From Onthophagus taurus (lineage: Eukaryota; Arthropoda; Insecta; Coleoptera; Scarabaeidae), in assembly GCF_036711975.1 (NCBI RefSeq), contig NC_091973.1, positions 4,464,001 through 4,528,000 on the forward strand: a stretch of DNA of 64,000 bases, given 5' to 3'. Positions 40,201-52,899 of the stretch are shown piece by piece. The position numbers and the translations under genes are program-made. Position 1 is the stretch's first letter. Every line of letters begins with the position of its first letter. The notes under the pieces are model-generated. The model did not search any database, was not told the origin of the DNA, and saw only the letters and a program-made list of their open reading frames with translations.

Positions 40201-41444
40201 TTCATGCTACTTAGTACTCATTTTTTAATAAAAAGAAAGGTAAGACATTTTTAATTTAACTTTATTAATTTAGCTTTTTTTGGGCCAAGTAAATAAACTT
40301 ATATTTTGTTTAGTTTCTCCAGCTCCTAGTTACAGGAAATTTTGTTTTGGCCGACAGCGCCATCGATGACCGTGCAGATAAACTACGGTTTATCTCTCCC
40401 TTTACGGTCCTTGACATACCTTTTTAATATTTCCATACAAACTAATCAACATCAACTAAGTTTTGACAAAATGACTTACAGAACACGACACTACATACAA
40501 TTCAAATTTATAAATGGGTATAATTTCTCATCGCTTCCTTATTTCTACTCAAAAAATAAATACACCATCTAATATCAACGCCATATAAAAGATAGATCAT
40601 ATATTGATATAAAATTATTAACAGTATTAATAAATAAATGTTTGAAATAGTAATAAATAAATATTAAAAACACCAACGTCGACTTTTGATGTAACTTTAA
40701 TAATCTGAAAGAAGTCTTGTTTTATTTCTTGATAGTTTCTGTGTAATTTATCCTATCAAACTTTATTTTGTTGAGAAAGGTAAGGTGAATAAAATTAGAG
40801 TTTGCGCATTTTAAGCGATTTTCAACTATAACAACATCCTCAATATAATAATAACAACAGATTTTGTTATTTTACTGTATTAACATAATTAAATAGATCA
40901 AAAAATGATTAATAAACAAATATTAAAAATTGCATTGATTGTTTTATGTTGTTAACAAAATGTTATTTCATTCGACAAGCAGCCGTGTTGATTTTTTCGT
41001 TGTGTTTTTACTGCGTTGAAAAAAAAGGTAAGAAATCTTTTTTTTTTATAATTTTTCCCTCTAATCTCACTCCACGGTGGATGTTGTTTTGAATTTGCGC
41101 ACATGTTAATTTACGAGATTTTCCACCTTAATAACGTGGGTAATACAATATTAATGGCTGACGCATCCATATTTTTTTTAACGAAAAAACAATAACAAAT
41201 ACGTGTTATTTTTATTATATTATCTTTGAATCTCTTATATTTATATAACCGCGATTTTCCACGCTTTTACTCGAAATTTATTCAAGTCAAATTCATCTGA
41301 CCCTTCTTCAGGTAGGGATTCACGTTTAACTCGTAGCAAATTCACGTTTAACTCAAAGGAATTCCACAAGCTCATAGCACAGAATATCACAATATTCTGT
41401 GCTTATAGTAGCGAATAGTTTTAATACGGCTTTAATTCAATATT
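40200..41444 (+). promoter_or_regulatory. Diverged first-exon/promoter modules upstream of the main array
   Basis: Three good donors, AAAG/GTAAGAC (40240), GAAAG/GTAAGG (40781) and AAAAAG/GTAAGAA (about 41029), end A-rich exon-like sequence. After the last two comes a degenerate copy of the intronic block found in the main array: TTTGCGCATTTTAAGCGATT at 40801, and TTGCGCAC...TAATAACG near 41094. GACAGCGCCATCGATG (about 40360) is a weak form of the GC motif. A perfect hairpin lies at 41376-41403. Expression is inferred. Confidence 0.5.
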
Positions 41445-44400
41445 GTAATTAATTAATATTAGAGATTCCAGCGCCATCTGGTGATTTTATATTGGTAACA
41501 AATTTCTTTTTTGTTGGTTGGCAGCTTTGTAACTTTTTCATTTCTTTCGACCGTTAGTTTTGGTTTGAATCGTTGTGTTTTCGACTCCAACTTTCATTGT
41601 GTTAAAAAAGGTAGGAATTATTACCTTTTTTTTTGAAATATTACTTTAATAATAATCGGATTTATGATTTACGCGGAGCAGAATACTTTGTTTATGCGCA
41701 ATCGACGCTTTACGCGATTTTGACCCATAATAACTTCGGCAACATAACCTCAAATGCCATGCTTTTTTTTACCACGAACTATAATTCCAGATAATTCATT
41801 TCTTATTCTGCATTTTTTTCATTTTTACTTTATTACGGATTTAAAACAACAAATACATTAATTACATCAAAAATAGTAATTAATTAATATTAGAAATCGA
41901 CACCCACGCCCCCTGGTGGTATTTGTTAGTAGCAAAACGTCTCTTCTCAGTTGCTGGGCAGCCATGTTGCTTTTTCATTTCTTTTGACCGTTAGTTTTGG
42001 TTTGAATCGTTGTGTTTTCGGCTCCAATTTTCATTGTGTTGAAAAAGGTAGGTATTCTTAACTTTTTTTTCCAATTTTACTTTAATAATAATCGGATTTA
42101 TGATTCACGCCGTGAAGAATACTTTGTTTATGCGCATATGATGTTTTACGCGATTTTGACCCATAATAACTTCGGCAACATAACCTCAAATGCCATGCTT
42201 TTTTCTACCACGAAAATAATTTGTATAATTCATTTTTTCTTCCAATTTTTTTAAATTTTTGCTTTATTACGGATTTAAAACAACATATATCTACGTTAAT
42301 TACATCAAAAAAATAGTAATTAATTAATATTATAAATGCCAACGCCCTGTGGTCGTTTCTTGTTGGTAACGAAACGTCTCTTCTTAGTAGCTAGGCAGCC
42401 ATATTGCTTTTTCATTTCTTTTGACCGTTAGTTTTGGTTTGAATCGTTGTGTTTTCGACTCCAACTTTCATTGTGTTAAAAAAGGTAGGAATTATTACCT
42501 TTTTTTTGAAATTTGACTTTAATAATAATCTGATTTATGATTTACGCGGTGCAGAATTCCTTGTTTATGCGCAGACGATGTATCACGCGATTTTGACCCA
42601 TAAAACTTCGGCAACATAACCTCAAATGCCATGTTCTTTTTAACACGAAAATAATTCTTGATAATTCATTTTTTATTTTACATTTTTTAAATTTTTACAT
42701 TATTACGGGTTTAAAACAACATATACATTAATTACATCAAGAAATTACTAATTAATTAATATTAGAAATCAACGCCCTCGCCCTCTTGTGTTTTTTGTTG
42801 GTAGCAAAACGTCTCTTCTTAGTTGCTAGGCAGCCATATTGCTTTTTCATTTCTTTCGACCGTTAGTTTTGGTTTGAATCGTTGTGTTTTCGACTCCAAT
42901 TTTCATTGTGTTGAAAAAGGTAGGAATTCTTAACTTTTTTTTGCAATTTTACTTTAATAATAATCGGATTTATGATTTACGCGGAGCAGAATACTTTGTT
43001 TATGCGCAATCGACGTTTTACGCGATTTTGACCCATAATAACTTCGGCAACATAACCTCAAATGCATGCTTTTTTTTACCACGAACTATAATTCTAGATA
43101 ATTCATTTCTTATTTTGCATTTTTTTCATTTTTACTTTATTACGGATTTAAAACAACAAATACATTAATTACATTAAAAATAGTAATTAATTAATATTAG
43201 AAATCGACACCCACGCCCTCTGGTGGTTTTTGTTGGTAGCAAAACGTCTCTTCTTAGTTGCTGGGCAGCCATGTTGCTTTTTCATTTCTTTTGACCGTTA
43301 GTTTTGGTTTGAATCGTTGTGTTTTCGACTCCAATTTTCATTGTGTTGAAAAAGGTAGGAATTCTTAACTTTTTTTTGCAATTTTACTTTAATAATAATC
43401 GGATTTATGATTTACGCGGAGCAGAATACTTTGTTTATGCGCAATCGACGTTTTACGCGATTTTGACCCATAATAACTTCGGCAACATAACCTCAAATGC
43501 CATGCTTTTTTTTACAACGAACTATAATTCTAGATAATTCATTTCTTATTCTGCATTTTTTTCATTTTTACTTTATTACGGATTTATAACAACAAATACA
43601 TTAATTACATCAAAAATAGTAATTAATTAATATTAGAAATCGATGCCCACGCCCTCTGGTGGTTTTTGTTGGTAGCAAAACGTCTCTTCTTAGTTGCTGG
43701 GCAGCCATGTTGCTTTTTCATTTCTTTTGACCGTTAGTTTTGGTTTGAAGCGTTGTGTTTTCGACTCCAATTTTCATTGTGTTGAAAAAGGTAGGAATTC
43801 TTAACTTTTTTTTGCAATTTTACTTTAATAATAATCGGATTTATGATTTACGCGGAGCAGAATACTTTGTTTATGCGCAATCGACGTTTTACGCGATTTT
43901 GACCCATAATAACTTCGGCAACATAACCTCAAATGCCATGCTTTTTTTTACCACGAACTATAATTCTAGATAATTCATTTCTTATTCTGCATTTTTTTCA
44001 TTTTTACTTTATTACGGATTTAAAACAACAAATACATTAATTACATTAAAAATAGTAATTAATTAATATTAGAAATCGATGCCCACGCCCTCTGGTGGTT
44101 TTTGTTGGTAGCAAAACGTCTCTTCTTAGTTGCTAGGCAGCCATGTTGCTTTTTCATTTCTTTCGACCGTTAGTTTTGGTTTGAATCGTTGTGTTTTCGA
44201 CTCCAATTTTCATTGTGTTGAAAAAGGTAGGAATTCTTAACTTTTTTTTGTAATTTTACTTTAATAATAATCGGATTTATGATTCACGCCGTGAAGAATA
44301 CTTTGTTTATGCGCAGACGGTGTTTCACGCGATTTTGACCCATAATAACTTCGGCAACATAACCTCAAATGCCATGCTTTTTTTTACCACGAACTATAAT

Positions 44401-47400
44401 TCTAGATAATTCATTGCTTATTCTGCATTTTTTTCATTTTTACTTTATTACGGATTTAAAACAACAAATACATTAATTACATCAAAAATAGTAATTAATT
44501 AATATTAGAAATCGACGCCCACGCCCTCTGGTGGTTTTTGTTGGTAGCAAAACGTCTCTTCGTAGTTGCTAGGCAGCCATGTTGCTTTTTCATTTCTTTT
44601 GACCGTTAGTTTTGGTTTGAATCGTTGTGTTTTCGACTCCAATTTTCATTGTGTTGAAAAAGGTAGGAAATCTTAACTTTTTTTTGCAATTTTACTTTAA
44701 TAATAATCGGATTTATGATTTACGCGGAGCAGAATACTTTGTTTATGCGCAATCGACGTTTTACGCGATTTTGACCCATAATAACTTCGGCAACATAACC
44801 TCAAATGCCATGCTTTTTTTTACCACGAACTATAATTCTAGATAATTCATTTCTTATTCTGCATTTTTTTCATTTTTACTTTATTACGGATTTAAAACAA
44901 CAAATACATTAATTACATCAAAAATAGTAATTAATTAATATTAGAAATCGACGCCCACGCCCTCTGGTGGTTTTTGTTGGTAGCAAAACGTCTCTTCTTA
45001 GTTGCTAGGCAGCCATGTTGCTTTTTCATTTCTTTTGACCGTTAGTTTTGGTTTGAATCGTTGTGTTTTCGACTCCAATTTTCATTGTGTTGAAAAAGGT
45101 AGGAATTCTTAACTTTTTTTTGCAATTTTACTTTAATAATAATCGGATTTATGATTTACGCGGAGCAGAATACTTTGTTTATGCGCAATCGACGTTTTAC
45201 GCGATTTTGACCCATAATAACTTCGGCAACATAACCTCAAATGCCATGCTTTTTTTTACCACGAACTATAATTCTAGATAATTCATTTCTTATTCTGCAT
45301 TTTTTTCATTTTTACTTTATTACGGATTTAAAACAACAAATACATTAATTACATCAAAAATAGTAATTAATTAATATTAGAAATCGACACCCACGCCCTC
45401 TGGTGGTTTTTGTTGGTAGCAAAACGCCTCTTCTTAGTTGCTGGGCAGCCATGTTGCTTTTTCATTTCTTTTGACCGTTAGTTTTGGTTTGAATCGTTGT
45501 GTTTTCGACTTCAATTTTCATTGTGTTGAAAAAGGTAGGAATTCTTAACTTTTTTTTGCAATTTTACTTTAATAATAATCGGATTTACGCGGAGCAAAAT
45601 ACTTTGTTTATGCGCAATCGACGTTTTACGCGATTTTGACCCATAATAACTTCGGCAACATAACCTCAAATGCCATGCTTTTTTTTACCACGAACTATAA
45701 TTCGAGATAATTCATTTCTTATTCTGCATTTTTTTCATTTTTACTTTATTACGGATTTAAAACAACAAATACATTAATTACATCAAAAATAGTAATTAAT
45801 TAATATTAGAAATCGACACCCACGCCCTCTGGTGGTTTTTGTTGGTAGCAAAACGTCTCTTCTTAGTTGCTGGGCAGCCATGTTGCTTTTTCATTTCTTT
45901 TGACCGTTAGTTTTGGTTTGAAGCGTTGTGTTTTCGACTCCAATTTTCATTGTGTTGAAAAAGGTAGGAATTCTTAACTTTTTTTTGCAATTTTACTTTA
46001 ATAATAATCGGATTTATGATTTACGCGGAGCAGAATACTTTGTTTATGCGCAATCGACGTTTTACGCGATTTTGACCCATAATAGCTTCGGCAACATAAC
46101 CTCAAATGCCATGCTTTTTTTTACCACGAACTATAATTCTAGATAATTCATTTCTTATTCTGCATTTTTTTCATTTTTACTTTATTACGGATTTAAAACA
46201 ACAAATACATTAATTACATCAAAAATAGTAATTAATTAATATTAGAAATCGACGCCCACGCCCTCTGGTGGTTTTTGTTGGTAGCAAAACGTCTCTTCTT
46301 AGTTGCTAGGCAGCCATGTTGCTTTTTCATTTCTTTTGACCGTTAGTTTTGGTTTGAATCGTTGTGTTTTCGACTCCAATTTTCATTGTGTTGAAAAAGG
46401 TAGGAAATCTTAACTTTTTTTTGCAATTTTACTTTAATAATAATCGGATTTATGATTTACGCGGAGCAGAATACTTTGTTTATGCGCAATCGACGTTTTA
46501 CGCGATTTTGACCCATAATAACTTCGGCAACATAACCTCAAATGCCATGCTTTTTTTTACAACGAACTATAATTCTAGATAATTCATTTCTTATTCTGCA
46601 TTTTTTTCATTTTTACTTTATTACGGATTTATAACAACAAATACATTAATTACATCAAAAATAGTAATTAATTAATATTAGAAATCGATGCCCACGCCCT
46701 CTGGTGGTTTTTGTTGGTAGCAAAACGTCTCTTCTTAGTTGCTGGGCAGCCATGTTGCTTTTTCATTTCTTTTGACCGTTAGTTTTGGTTTGAAGCGTTG
46801 TGTTTTCGACTCCAATTTTCATTGTGTTGAAAAAGGTAGGAATTCTTAACTTTTTTTTGCAATTTTACTTTAATAATAATCGGATTTATGATTTACGCGG
46901 AGCAGAATACTTTGTTTATGCGCAATCGACGTTTTACGCGATTTTGACCCATAATAACTTCGGCAACATAACCTCAAATGCCATGCTTTTTTTTACCACG
47001 AACTATAATTCTAGATAATTCATTTCTTATTCTGCATTTTTTTCATTTTTACTTTATTACGGATTTAAAACAACAAATACATTAATTACATTAAAAATAG
47101 TAATTAATTAATATTAGAAATCGATGCCCACGCCCTCTGGTGGTTTTTGTTGGTAGCAAAACGTCTCTTCTTAGTTGCTAGGCAGCCATGTTGCTTTTTC
47201 ATTTCTTTCGACCGTTAGTTTTGGTTTGAATCGTTGTGTTTTCGACTCCAATTTTCATTGTGTTGAAAAAGGTAGGAATTCTTAACTTTTTTTTGTAATT
47301 TTACTTTAATAATAATCGGATTTATGATTCACGCCGTGAAGAATACTTTGTTTATGCGCAGACGGTGTTTCACGCGATTTTGACCCATAATAACTTCGGC

Positions 47401-50400
47401 AACATAACCTCAAATGCCATGCTTTTTTTTACCACGAACTATAATTCTAGATAATTCATTGCTTATTCTGCATTTTTTTCATTTTTACTTTATTACGGAT
47501 TTAAAACAACAAATACATTAATTACATCAAAAATAGTAATTAATTAATATTAGAAATCGACGCCCACGCCCTCTGGTGGTTTTTGTTGGTAGCAAAACGT
47601 CTCTTCGTAGTTGCTAGGCAGCCATGTTGCTTTTTCATTTCTTTTGACCGTTAGTTTTGGTTTGAATCGTTGTGTTTTCGACTCCAATTTTCATTGTGTT
47701 GAAAAAGGTAGGAATTCTTAACTTTTTTTTGCAATTTTACTTTAATAATAATCGGATTTATGATTTACGCGGAGCAGAATACTTTGTTTATGCGCAATCG
47801 ACGTTTTACGCGATTTTGACCCATAATAACTTCGGCAACATAACCTCAAATGCCATGCTTTTTTTTACCACGAACTATAATTCTAGATAATTCATTTCTT
47901 ATTCTGCATTTTTTTCATTTTTACTTTATTACGGATTTAAAACAACAAATACATTAATTACATCAAAAATAGTAATTAATTAATATTAGAAATCGACACC
48001 CACGCCCTCTGGTGGTTTTTGTTGGTAGCAAAACGCCTCTTCTTAGTTGCTGGGCAGCCATGTTGCTTTTTCATTTCTTTTGACCGTTAGTTTTGGTTTG
48101 AATCGTTGTGTTTTCGACTTCAATTTTCATTGTGTTGAAAAAGGTAGGAATTCTTAACTTTTTTTTGCAATTTTACTTTAATAATAATCGGATTTACGCG
48201 GAGCAAAATACTTTGTTTATGCGCAATCGACGTTTTACGCGATTTTGACCCATAATAACTTCGGCAACATAACCTCAAATGCCATGCTTTTTTTTACCAC
48301 GAACTATAATTCGAGATAATTCATTTCTTATTCTGCATTTTTTTCATTTTTACTTTATTACGGATTTAAAACAACAAATACATTAATTACATCAAAAATA
48401 GTAATTAATTAATATTAGAAATCGACACCCACGCCCTCTGGTGGTTTTTGTTGGTAGCAAAACGTCTCTTCTTAGTTGCTGGGCAGCCATGTTGCTTTTT
48501 CATTTCTTTTGACCGTTAGTTTTGGTTTGAAGCGTTGTGTTTTCGACTCCAATTTTCATTGTGTTGAAAAAGGTAGGAATTCTTAACTTTGTTTTGCAAT
48601 TTTACTTTAATAATAATCGGATTTATGATTTACGCGGAGCAGAATACTTTGTTTATGCGCAGATGATGTTTCACGCGATTTTGACCCATAAATCTTCGGC
48701 AACATAACCTCAAATACCATGCCTTTTTTTTAACACGAAAATGATTCTTGGTAACTCATCTTTTATTTTACATTTTTTTAATTTTTACTTTATTACGGGT
48801 TAAAAACAACATATACATTAATTACACCAAGAAATTAGTAATTAATTAATATTAGAAATCAACGCACACGCCCTCTTGTGTTTTTTCTTGGTAGCAAAAC
48901 GTCTCTTCTTAGTTGCTAGGCAGCCATGTTGCTTTTTCATTTCTTTCGACCGTTAGTTTTGGTTTGAATCGTTGTGTTTTCGACTCCAACGTTCATTGTG
49001 TTAAAAAAGGTAGGAATTATTACCTTTTTTTTGAAATTTTACTTTAATAATAATCGGATTTATGATTTACGCGGAGCAGAATACTTTGTTTATGCGCAGA
49101 CGACGTTTTACGCGATTTTGACCCATAATAACTTCGGCAACATAACCTCAAATGCCCTGCTTTTTTTTAACACGAAAGTAATTCTGGATAACTCATTTTT
49201 TATTTTAAATTTTTTTAATTTTTACTTTATTACGGGTTTAAAACAACATATACATTAATTACATCAAAAATAGTAATTAATTAATATTAGAAATCGATGC
49301 CCACGCCCTCTGGTGGTTTTTGTTGGTAGCAAAACGTCTCTTCTTAGTTGCTAGGCAGCCATGTTGCTTTTTCATTTCTTTTGACCGTTAGTTTTGGTTT
49401 GAATCGTTGTGTTTTCGACTCCAATTTTCATTGTGTTGAAAAAGGTAGGAATTCTTAACTTTTTTTTTGCAATTTTACTTTAATAATAATTGTATTTATG
49501 ATTTACGCGGAGCAGAATACTTTGTTTATGCGCAGACGACGTTTTATGCGATTTTGACCCTTAATAACTTCGGCAACATAACCTCAAATGCCATGCTTTT
49601 TTTTTACCACGAAATATAATTCTACATAATTCATTTTTTATTCTCCATTTTTTTAATTTTTGCGTTATTACGGTTTTAAAACAATAAATACATTAATTAC
49701 TTAAAAACATAGTAATTAATTAATATTGGAAGTCAACGCCTTGCCCTCTGGTGGTTTTTGTTGGTAGCAAATGTCTCTTCTTACTTGCTAGGCAGCCATA
49801 TTGCTTTTTCATATCTTTTCACCGTTAGTTTTGGTTTGAATCGTTGTGTTTTCGACTCCAACTTTCATTGTGTTAAAAAAGGTAGGAATTATTACCTTTT
49901 TTTTGAAATTTTACTTTAATAATAATCGGATTTATGATTTACGCGGTGCAGAATACTTTGTTTATGCGTAGACGACGTTTTACGCGATTTTGACCCATAA
50001 TAACTTCGGCAACATAACCTCAAATGCCATGCTTTTTTTTAACACGAAAATAATTCTTGATAACTCATTTTTTATTTTACATTTTTTTAATTTTTACTTT
50101 ATTACGGGTTTAAAACAACATATACATTAATTACATCAAGAAATTAGTAATTAATTAATATTAGAAATCGACGCCCACGCCCCCTGGTGGTTTTTGTTGG
50201 TAGTAAAAGTCTCTTCTTAGTAGCTAGGCAGCCATATTGCTTTTTCATTTCTTTTGACCGTTAGTTTTGGTTTGAATCGTTGTGTTTTCGACTCCAACTG
50301 TCATTGTGTTAAAAAAGGTAGGAATTATTACATTTTTTTTTGAAATTTTACTTTAATAATAATCGGTTTTATGATTTACGCGGTGCAGAATTCCTTGTTT

Positions 50401-51060
50401 ATGCGCAGACGATGTTTCACGCGATTTTGACCCATAAAACTTCGGCAACATAACCTCAAATCCATGCTTTTTTTAACCACAAAAATAATTCTTGATAACT
50501 CATTTTTTCTTCTAATTTTTATTTTATTACGGATTTACAACAACAAATACATTAATTACATAAAGAAATAGCAATTAATTAATATTAGAAATCCCAACGT
50601 CATGGGGTGGTTTTTTGTTGGTATCAAAACGTCTTTTTTTAGTTGCTAGGCAACCATGTTGCTTTTTAATTTCTGTTGACAGTTAGTTTTGGTTTGAACC
50701 GTTGTTTTCGTCTCCAATTTTAATTGTATTAAAAAAGGTAGGAATAATTTAACTTTTCGTTGCATTTTGCTTTAATAATAATCGCTTTTATGTTTTACGC
50801 GGTGTAGAGTACTTTGTTTATGCGCAGATGATGTTTCACGCGATTTTGACCCATAATAACTTCGGCAACATAACCTCAAATGTTCAGCTTTTTTTACCAC
50901 GAAAATAATTCTTGATAACTCATTTTTTAACCTACATTTTTTTAATTTTTACTTTATTACGGATTTAAAACAACAAATAATCGTTTTCCAATTACTATTG
51001 TGTCGAAAAAGTTAGGATTTCGTAATTTTACTTTAATAATAATCAAATTAATAATAAAAA
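41445..51060 (+). repeat. ~436-bp tandem array: 22 monomers, each with a putative promoter and first exon
   Basis: Each monomer contains, in order, AATTAATTAATATTAGAAAT; a GC motif CGCCCTCTGGTGG; AGGCAGCCATGTTGC; an exon-like stretch ending TTGTGTTGAAAAAG/GTAGGAAT; and an intronic block (ATGCGCA, CACGCGATTTTGACCC, TAATAACTTCGGCAACATAA, CCTCAAATGCCATG). Intact donors begin near 41609, 42048, 42485, 42920, 43355, 43791, 44227, 44663, 45099, 45535, 45964, 46400, 46836, 47272, 47708, 48144, 48573, 49010, 49445, 49882, 50318 and 50738. A 23rd, broken donor (GTTAGG) is at 51010. The period is 435-437 bp, or 429 where 7 bp are deleted. The single acceptor at 51185 makes each donor a candidate alternative 5'-UTR exon of the gene at 51212. 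Edge units are more diverged than central ones. Confidence 0.85.
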
Positions 51061-51211
51061 GTACTTTACTCATGCGCAAACGATATTTCACGCGATTTTA
51101 TTCCTTAATAACTTTGGCGACATAACCTCAAATTGTATCCCTTGAAACTTTATTCTTGTAATAATATTTTTTTCAATATTTGCAGGATAAATTTTAAGCC
51201 TAATCATCAAG

Positions 51212-52346
51212 ATGGGAAAATGGGCGGCAAAACTCGGTAACAAATTAACTGTTTAATAAATTTTACTTTTAATTTAATTTTTTTCTTTTTATTAATTATA
51301 GCTAAATCAATGAGTAGGTCACCTCAGCGTAATAGGGAACGTCGTGATAGGGAACGGCGTGATAGGGAAAGGCGTGATAGGGAAAGGCGTAATAGGATGT
51401 CTTTGTCTGTGTCTATGTCACCCATGAGATTTTCTTCTCCAAGTACTAGTCAAGGAAGACATCGATCACCAATGGGGTTGGCGCCCATCGTTAGACCGAA
51501 GCTGAGCCGAGAATTAGAACTGTGGTAAATATTTAAATTTGGATTTTATTCTTTACTAATTTTTTGTAATTTAGTGGCCGTGCTCAAAGATCTAGAAGTC
51601 TACCAGATCGATACAGTTCGGTGGACTTTAGGAGGGCTTTAGGGACTGGGAGGTCCAGGAGGTCAACTCGTGCACCCTCAAGGGAATTGGTCCGGCAACC
51701 AGAACCGATTGCAGGGCCAAGTACCTCACCTAGGCCATCTGCTTCACCTAGGTCATCTGCCTCACCTAGGCCATCTGCTTCACCTAGGTCATCTGCCTCA
51801 CCTAGGCCATCTGCTTCATCTAGGTCATCTGCCTCACCTAGGCCATCTGCTTCACCTAGGTCATCTGCCTCATCTAGGGCATCTGCCTCACCTAGGTCAT
51901 CTGCTTCACTTAGGAAATCTGCCTCACCTAGGTCATCTGCCTCACCTAGGAAATCTGCATCACCTAGGTCATCTGCCTCATCTAGGAAATCTGCATCACC
52001 TAGGTCATCTGTCTCACCTAGAAAATCTGCCTCACCTAGGCCATCTACATCATCGACTGTTTCTACCCAGTCACATTGGAAAATTTTCGCTTGGGGGTTA
52101 GGCGAAATCGACGTAGACGCTCTACGTCAACAACTATTACGTTATGGGCCCGTCCAAAACGTCTCCGTTTACCCCAACCCACGCAAAAATAATAACGAAG
52201 CCGATATTTACTTTAAAACCAAGAAAAGCGCCCTAGCAGTACTTCGTGCCATTCGTTTGGGCAAATTTTACGACGCCTTTAAATTGTCTTCGGCCGTTAT
52301 GGGACCAGCTGCTAATAAACTTAGAAAGAATCGTCGAAATAAATAA
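51212..52346 (+). CDS. RS/SASPR-rich protein with C-terminal RRM-like domain (paralog A)
   Basis: Coding exons are 51212-51236, 51302-51524 and 51575-52346, giving 1020 nt and 339 residues in frame. The first exon part starts after the acceptor at 51185, with ATG in good context. It has a MGKWAAKL start and four RRDRE-type units (residues ~20-40). The family motif LPDRYSSVDFRR is at residues 92-103. About 18 SASPRx hexapeptides come from an 18-bp minisatellite (residues ~133-240). An RRM-like domain runs from about residue 250 to 330 (WKIFAWG strand, LRQQLLRYG helix, EADIYFKTK strand, LAVLRAIRLGK helix). Canonical aromatic RNP residues are reduced, so RNA binding is uncertain. The SR-protein-like layout suggests a nuclear RNA role (inference). 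I do not recognise the family. Confidence 0.8.
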
Positions 52347-52416
52347 GTATTTATATTTTGTATTGAAAAGTACTAAAAGTTTTTTCGTTCGCCCACTTTA
52401 TTTTTGAGGCAATTTG

Positions 52417-52850
52417 TGTTAATAAAAGTATTATTTATAAATAATTTTCGATAGGTTTAGGTCTTAATTACGTATCTTATTCTATTATTTATCGTTTGTA
52501 AACTAACCAAGTTAGTTATTACCAATTTTGCACTAAGAAATAAAAAAAAATTGTCAGTTTTGTTAATAAAAGTATTATTTATAAATAATTTTCGATAGGT
52601 TTAGGTCTTAATTACGTATCTTATTCTATTATTTATCGTTTGTAAACTAACCAAGTTAGTTATTACCAATTTTGCACTAAGAAATAAAAAAAAATGTCAG
52701 TTTTGTTAATAAAAGTATTATTTATAAATAATTTTCGATAGGTTTAGGTCTTAATTACGTATCTTATTCTATTATTTATCGTTTATAAACTAACCCAGTT
52801 AGTTATTACCAATTTGGTACCAAAAAAAATTTAAAAAATTTGTCAGTTTC
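52417..52850 (+). repeat. ~143-bp unit x3 in the 3' end of paralog A, homologous to the MAP7 3' UTR
   Basis: Units start with GTTAATAAAAGTATTATTTA at about 52419, 52561 and 52703. Each holds GGTCTTAATTACGTATCTTA, TATCGTTTGTAAACTAACC and, in the first two, CTAAGAAATAAAAAAAA, so each has its own AATAAA signals. The third unit is diverged at its end (TGGTACCAAAAAAAATT), where it is nearer to the single MAP7 copy at 39190-39300. Confidence 0.85.
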
Positions 52851-52899
52851 AATTAAAAAATGTTTTTGTAAAAAAAAATTTAATTATAACATGTTTCTT

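Noticed and set aside
42884-49258. A ~72-residue frame repeated in most 436-bp monomers
   Set aside because: It has no ATG (starts at GTG), crosses the conserved splice donor, and is destroyed by the 7-bp deletion and by substitutions in several copies. It follows from the repeat, not from protein selection.
51670-52101. Second long frame (LGH/PHL repeats) across the minisatellite of paralog A
   Set aside because: The 18-bp period is a multiple of three, so any frame without a stop in one unit is open throughout. The SASPR frame is the one that joins the RRM-like domain and the spliced upstream exon.
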